Assembly (NCBI GenBank): GCA_943704525.1
Contig: CALSCQ010001656.1
Coordinates: forward strand, 1 to 50,402
Length of the DNA stretch: 50,402 bases
Reading direction: 5' to 3'
Source: Pigoraptor vietnamica
Taxonomy: Eukaryota; Opisthokonta; Filasterea
The notes under the pieces were generated by a model. It did not search any database. It had not been told where the DNA came from and saw only the letters and a list, made by a program, of their open reading frames with translations. The position numbers and the translations under genes were made by a program. Of the stretch, positions 48,101 through 50,402 are shown piece after piece (position 1 is the stretch's first letter; the number at the start of each line of letters is the position of its first letter).

Positions 48101-50402
48101 TCTCGCTCAAGCACCTCGATCTCGTCGTTGCGGACAGCGTCGTTCAACGCGCGCTCGCTGTTGCACAAAGCCTCGAGGGCGGCAAGGCGGGCGGCAACGT
48201 CTCTCTTCTCAGCGCGGACGGACTCGATTTCTGCGCGCGCCTCTTCCGCCTTGCGCGACAGCTGTGCGTAGGTCGCCTTGGCCGTGCACAGCTCCTCTTG
48301 CAGCGCGATACTCTGCGTGACCGCGTCCTCAAGGTCGCGCCGCATCTCCGCGTTTTCACCGAGCGCCGCTTGGAGCTTCTCTTCCGCCGCCGCAAGGCGC
48401 TGAGACGCTGCCGCCGCCTCTTCGACGGCGACAGTGGCAGCGCAGCGCTCGCACGGCGCTCTGGAGGACTGCGCCACTTCGGCGTCCCACTGGAGCTTGA
48501 GCGCTTCGGCCTCGCGAATTTCCTCGATGGCCTGCAGCTCGTTTTCGAGCTCGAGGATGCGCTTCTTGCAAGCGGCAAGCTCGTCCCTCGCCGTGTTGGC
48601 TTCTGTGGACGCGCGTGCAATTGCCGCGCTCTCGTTCAGGCGAAGGGCGTGCTCTGCGCGCTGCAGCTTTTCCTCCGCTGCGGCGGCAACCGCTTGCGCA
48701 TCCGCGATCGAAGCCTGGAGCGCCTCTGCGTGCTCGCGCAGAGACTCGAGTTCGCCACGCAGGTGCTCGTTCTCAAGCTGGCGCTCCCTGAGCTCCGCGT
48801 CCGTCTGCGTTGCCTCGCTCACGAGCAGCTCGCGTAGCTCCTGCCACTCGGCCTCGGCTTCCTCCGACTGGCGCGTCAGCAGTGCGCACTGTTCACGCGC
48901 CTCCTCGAGCTCCGCGCGGAGGGTCTCGACATCATCGCCTGCCGCGCTTGCTTGCGCCGCTTCCGCCCGGCCGTTTGCCTCCGCGACCGCAATGGACAGC
49001 TCAGCGACCTGATTCTCGAGGTAGGACTGGTTCTCCGCAAGTGCGGCTGCACTCGCGCGAGCCTCGTGCGCATCCGCCACGGCCTTCGACAAGCTCTCCT
49101 CGAGTGCAGCGATGGTTGCGCGGAGGGCTTTCGACTCCGCCTCGGCCGCTGTCTTCGCATTCTCACACTCCGACCTAAGCAGCTCCATCTCCAGGCTCTG
49201 CGCGACCTCGCACTCGCCGGCAACGGACCGAGAGGCCTCCAGCTCCGCTCGCGCAAAGTCAAGAGACTCTTCGGTGGCGCCACCCCGCGCGCGCTCCTCC
49301 TCCAATGCCGACCGCAGCGCGGCCATCTCGGCCGCGTACTCGCACTCGCGCGCGCGCGTCTCGGTCAGCACACGATCGAGCTCCGCGAGCGCCTCGTCCT
49401 TCTCGCGTCGCGTGGCCACGAGTTCGTCGGCCAGCTCGTCGGCGGCGGTCGATTCGCCCTCCACGAGCCGCTGCAGGTGCTCATTTGACTGCTCCAGCAG
49501 CGCCTCCAGCGTGCGCACCTGCTCTTGGTAGCTGCGCACGTCGTCTTCAAGCTCGCGGATGCGCGTGGTTTGAGCCGAGGGCGGTTCTGCCGCATCGACC
49601 GCCTGCAAAAACAAGAAAAGGAGTCTGTCAGTGTGGCAGACACGAAAACCTACAAGTGGCTGCATGGACGACACGGCCGTGTGCTCATAAGCGCATCGAC
49701 GTCGCACCTTGGGGACCTTCGGTGGCTTCGCTTCCTTGCGCACCGGTGGCGCGAAGAGGTCCCTGTTGCCGCTGATGCTCTGCCTAAGAATGGAGAGACT
49801 GCGGGGAAACGGTTTTCAGGCGATTGTAAGCGCGAGTCATCCAGAAAAACATAAAAAGCACAAAAAATTTACGATATTGGCCCTAGGACCCACCGCATCA
49901 TCAATTGGTTCTTGTCGGCGATGGCATCCGTCGTGCTGGAGGACTCTGCCGTCCTCCTCGCCGGCGGCACTGCGGCGGTCTTCTCCTCCGCAATGGCACC
50001 AACGGCGAGCGACTGCTGCGGCAGCGGAACAATCTGCGAGCGGCGCGCGCCAGCCCACCACGTCTCGCGGCGAACCGCCCTCCCCTTCCCAGCCTGCGCG
50101 GGTGCAGGCACCGCAGGACCGACCGCGGCGCCGCCCGAGGTGATGATGAGACGGGTGAGCCGCTCGATTTTCTGCTCCTGAAGGGCGCTGCGCATGTCGC
50201 GCTCCCTTAGCTGCTGAGCGATGGCCTCCTTGTCAGCCTCTACGCGCTCCTTCTCCGACTGGAGCTGCTGCACGTCAATGGCCGAGGCCTCAGCGAGCTG
50301 TCGCTTGAGCTCGCTGATCTCACGCTTGTACCGCTTCATCAGAGCCTCGTTCGTCGTGACCTGCACGCAGACGTGTGTACGTGTGTGTGTGTGTGCGGGG
50401 GG
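45103..50402 (-). CDS. CENPE: Kinesin-7 (CENP-E-type) neck and long coiled-coil tail; motor domain outside the window
   Basis: Three exons are visible: 49894-50360, 49708-49798 and 45103-49602, with an acceptor at 50361 showing that the gene continues right. About 1684 residues are in view. The first exon matches the post-motor neck of CENP-E: TTNEALMKRYKREISELKRQ (human TDEALLKRYRKEIMDLKKQ) and LQEQKIERLTRLIITSG (human VQNEKIENLTRMLVTSS), followed by RRETWWAGA in place of RRVTWCLG. The rest is almost unbroken Glu/Ala/Leu-rich coiled coil of about 1450 residues with few prolines. A short basic tail ends GKENVSRPAGPAAAPVGK. In animals this motor moves chromosomes to the spindle equator. The 108-nt intron 49603-49707 plus flank is stop-free; its pyrimidine-rich acceptor supports splicing. 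Kinesin identity without the motor domain is strong but indirect. Confidence 0.85.
50371..50402. repeat. (GT)n-rich intron edge
   Basis: TGTGTACGTGTGTGTG followed by a G-run at the right window border, lying inside the kinesin intron just upstream of the acceptor at 50361 (minus strand). Confidence 0.7.

Noticed and set aside
46705-48837. 710-codon open frame on the plus strand opposite the kinesin tail
   Set aside because: It is the mirror of a Glu/Ala/Leu coiled coil with GC-rich third positions; the product is Arg/Leu-rich low complexity without domains, while the minus strand gives a sensible heptad-rich protein.

Overview
The window is nuclear DNA of a GC-rich, gene-dense unicellular eukaryote. 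Nearly every gene is broken by short spliceosomal introns, mostly about 55-120 nt and usually GT-AG. Donors are typically gtgagt or gtgggt and acceptors pyrimidine-cag. I rebuilt 28 gene models by splicing reading frames by eye; intron phases close for each. Protein content points to an opisthokont, most likely a flagellated unicellular holozoan (choanoflagellate, corallochytrean or relative). It includes a near-textbook MAX bHLH-zipper, a LRWD1/ORCA-type propeller, a SIPA1-type RapGAP, EEF1AKMT4-like and ETFRF1-like proteins, a CENP-E-type kinesin and a CXorf58-like IQ protein. The lineage is inference.

Layout: 0-4.4 kb holds a partial unknown gene, a CDP-alcohol phosphatidyltransferase, a small ORF, a Yippee protein and a membrane J-protein. 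4.4-5.65 kb is a gene-free stretch with CA/TG microsatellites and an AT-rich patch. 5.6-12.6 kb holds MIS12, the EEF1A lysine methyltransferase-like gene, a large RRM-RRM-WD40-C2H2-J-domain fusion, ETFRF1/LYRM5 and the KEOPS subunit Cgi121/TPRKB. 12.7-23.2 kb holds a membrane ENPP phosphodiesterase, MAX, a Frag1/DRAM/Sfk1 membrane protein, exosome CSL4, PIG-A, importin alpha and an orphan coiled-coil protein. 23.4-37.5 kb holds the CXorf58-like IQ protein, mitochondrial-type cysteine synthase, a PH-PH-filamin protein, MED11, the LRWD1-like protein and the RapGAP. 38.4-50.4 kb holds a membrane-anchored TTL-like ATP-grasp protein, an FHA-GAF adenylate cyclase and the long tail of a kinesin-7 whose motor domain lies off the right edge.

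Genes alternate strands in divergent pairs with promoters of about 100-350 bp. Convergent pairs lie as little as 2 bp apart: at 7954-7961 one palindrome, TGACGTCA, supplies both stop codons. At least five of the short shared promoters carry the E-box CACGTG, the cognate site of the MAX gene found here, including two copies upstream of MAX itself. The genes do not form one pathway. Recurrent themes are kinetochore/spindle (MIS12, CENP-E kinesin), GPI and phospholipid synthesis (PIG-A, CDP-alcohol transferase), RNA metabolism (CSL4, Cgi121), chromatin/transcription (MAX, MED11, LRWD1-like) and small-molecule or GTPase signalling (adenylate cyclase, RapGAP, PH-filamin).

The most novel items are the five-module RRM/WD40/zinc-finger/J fusion, GC-AG introns clustered in the cysteine synthase gene, and the MAX gene within an E-box-rich promoter landscape.
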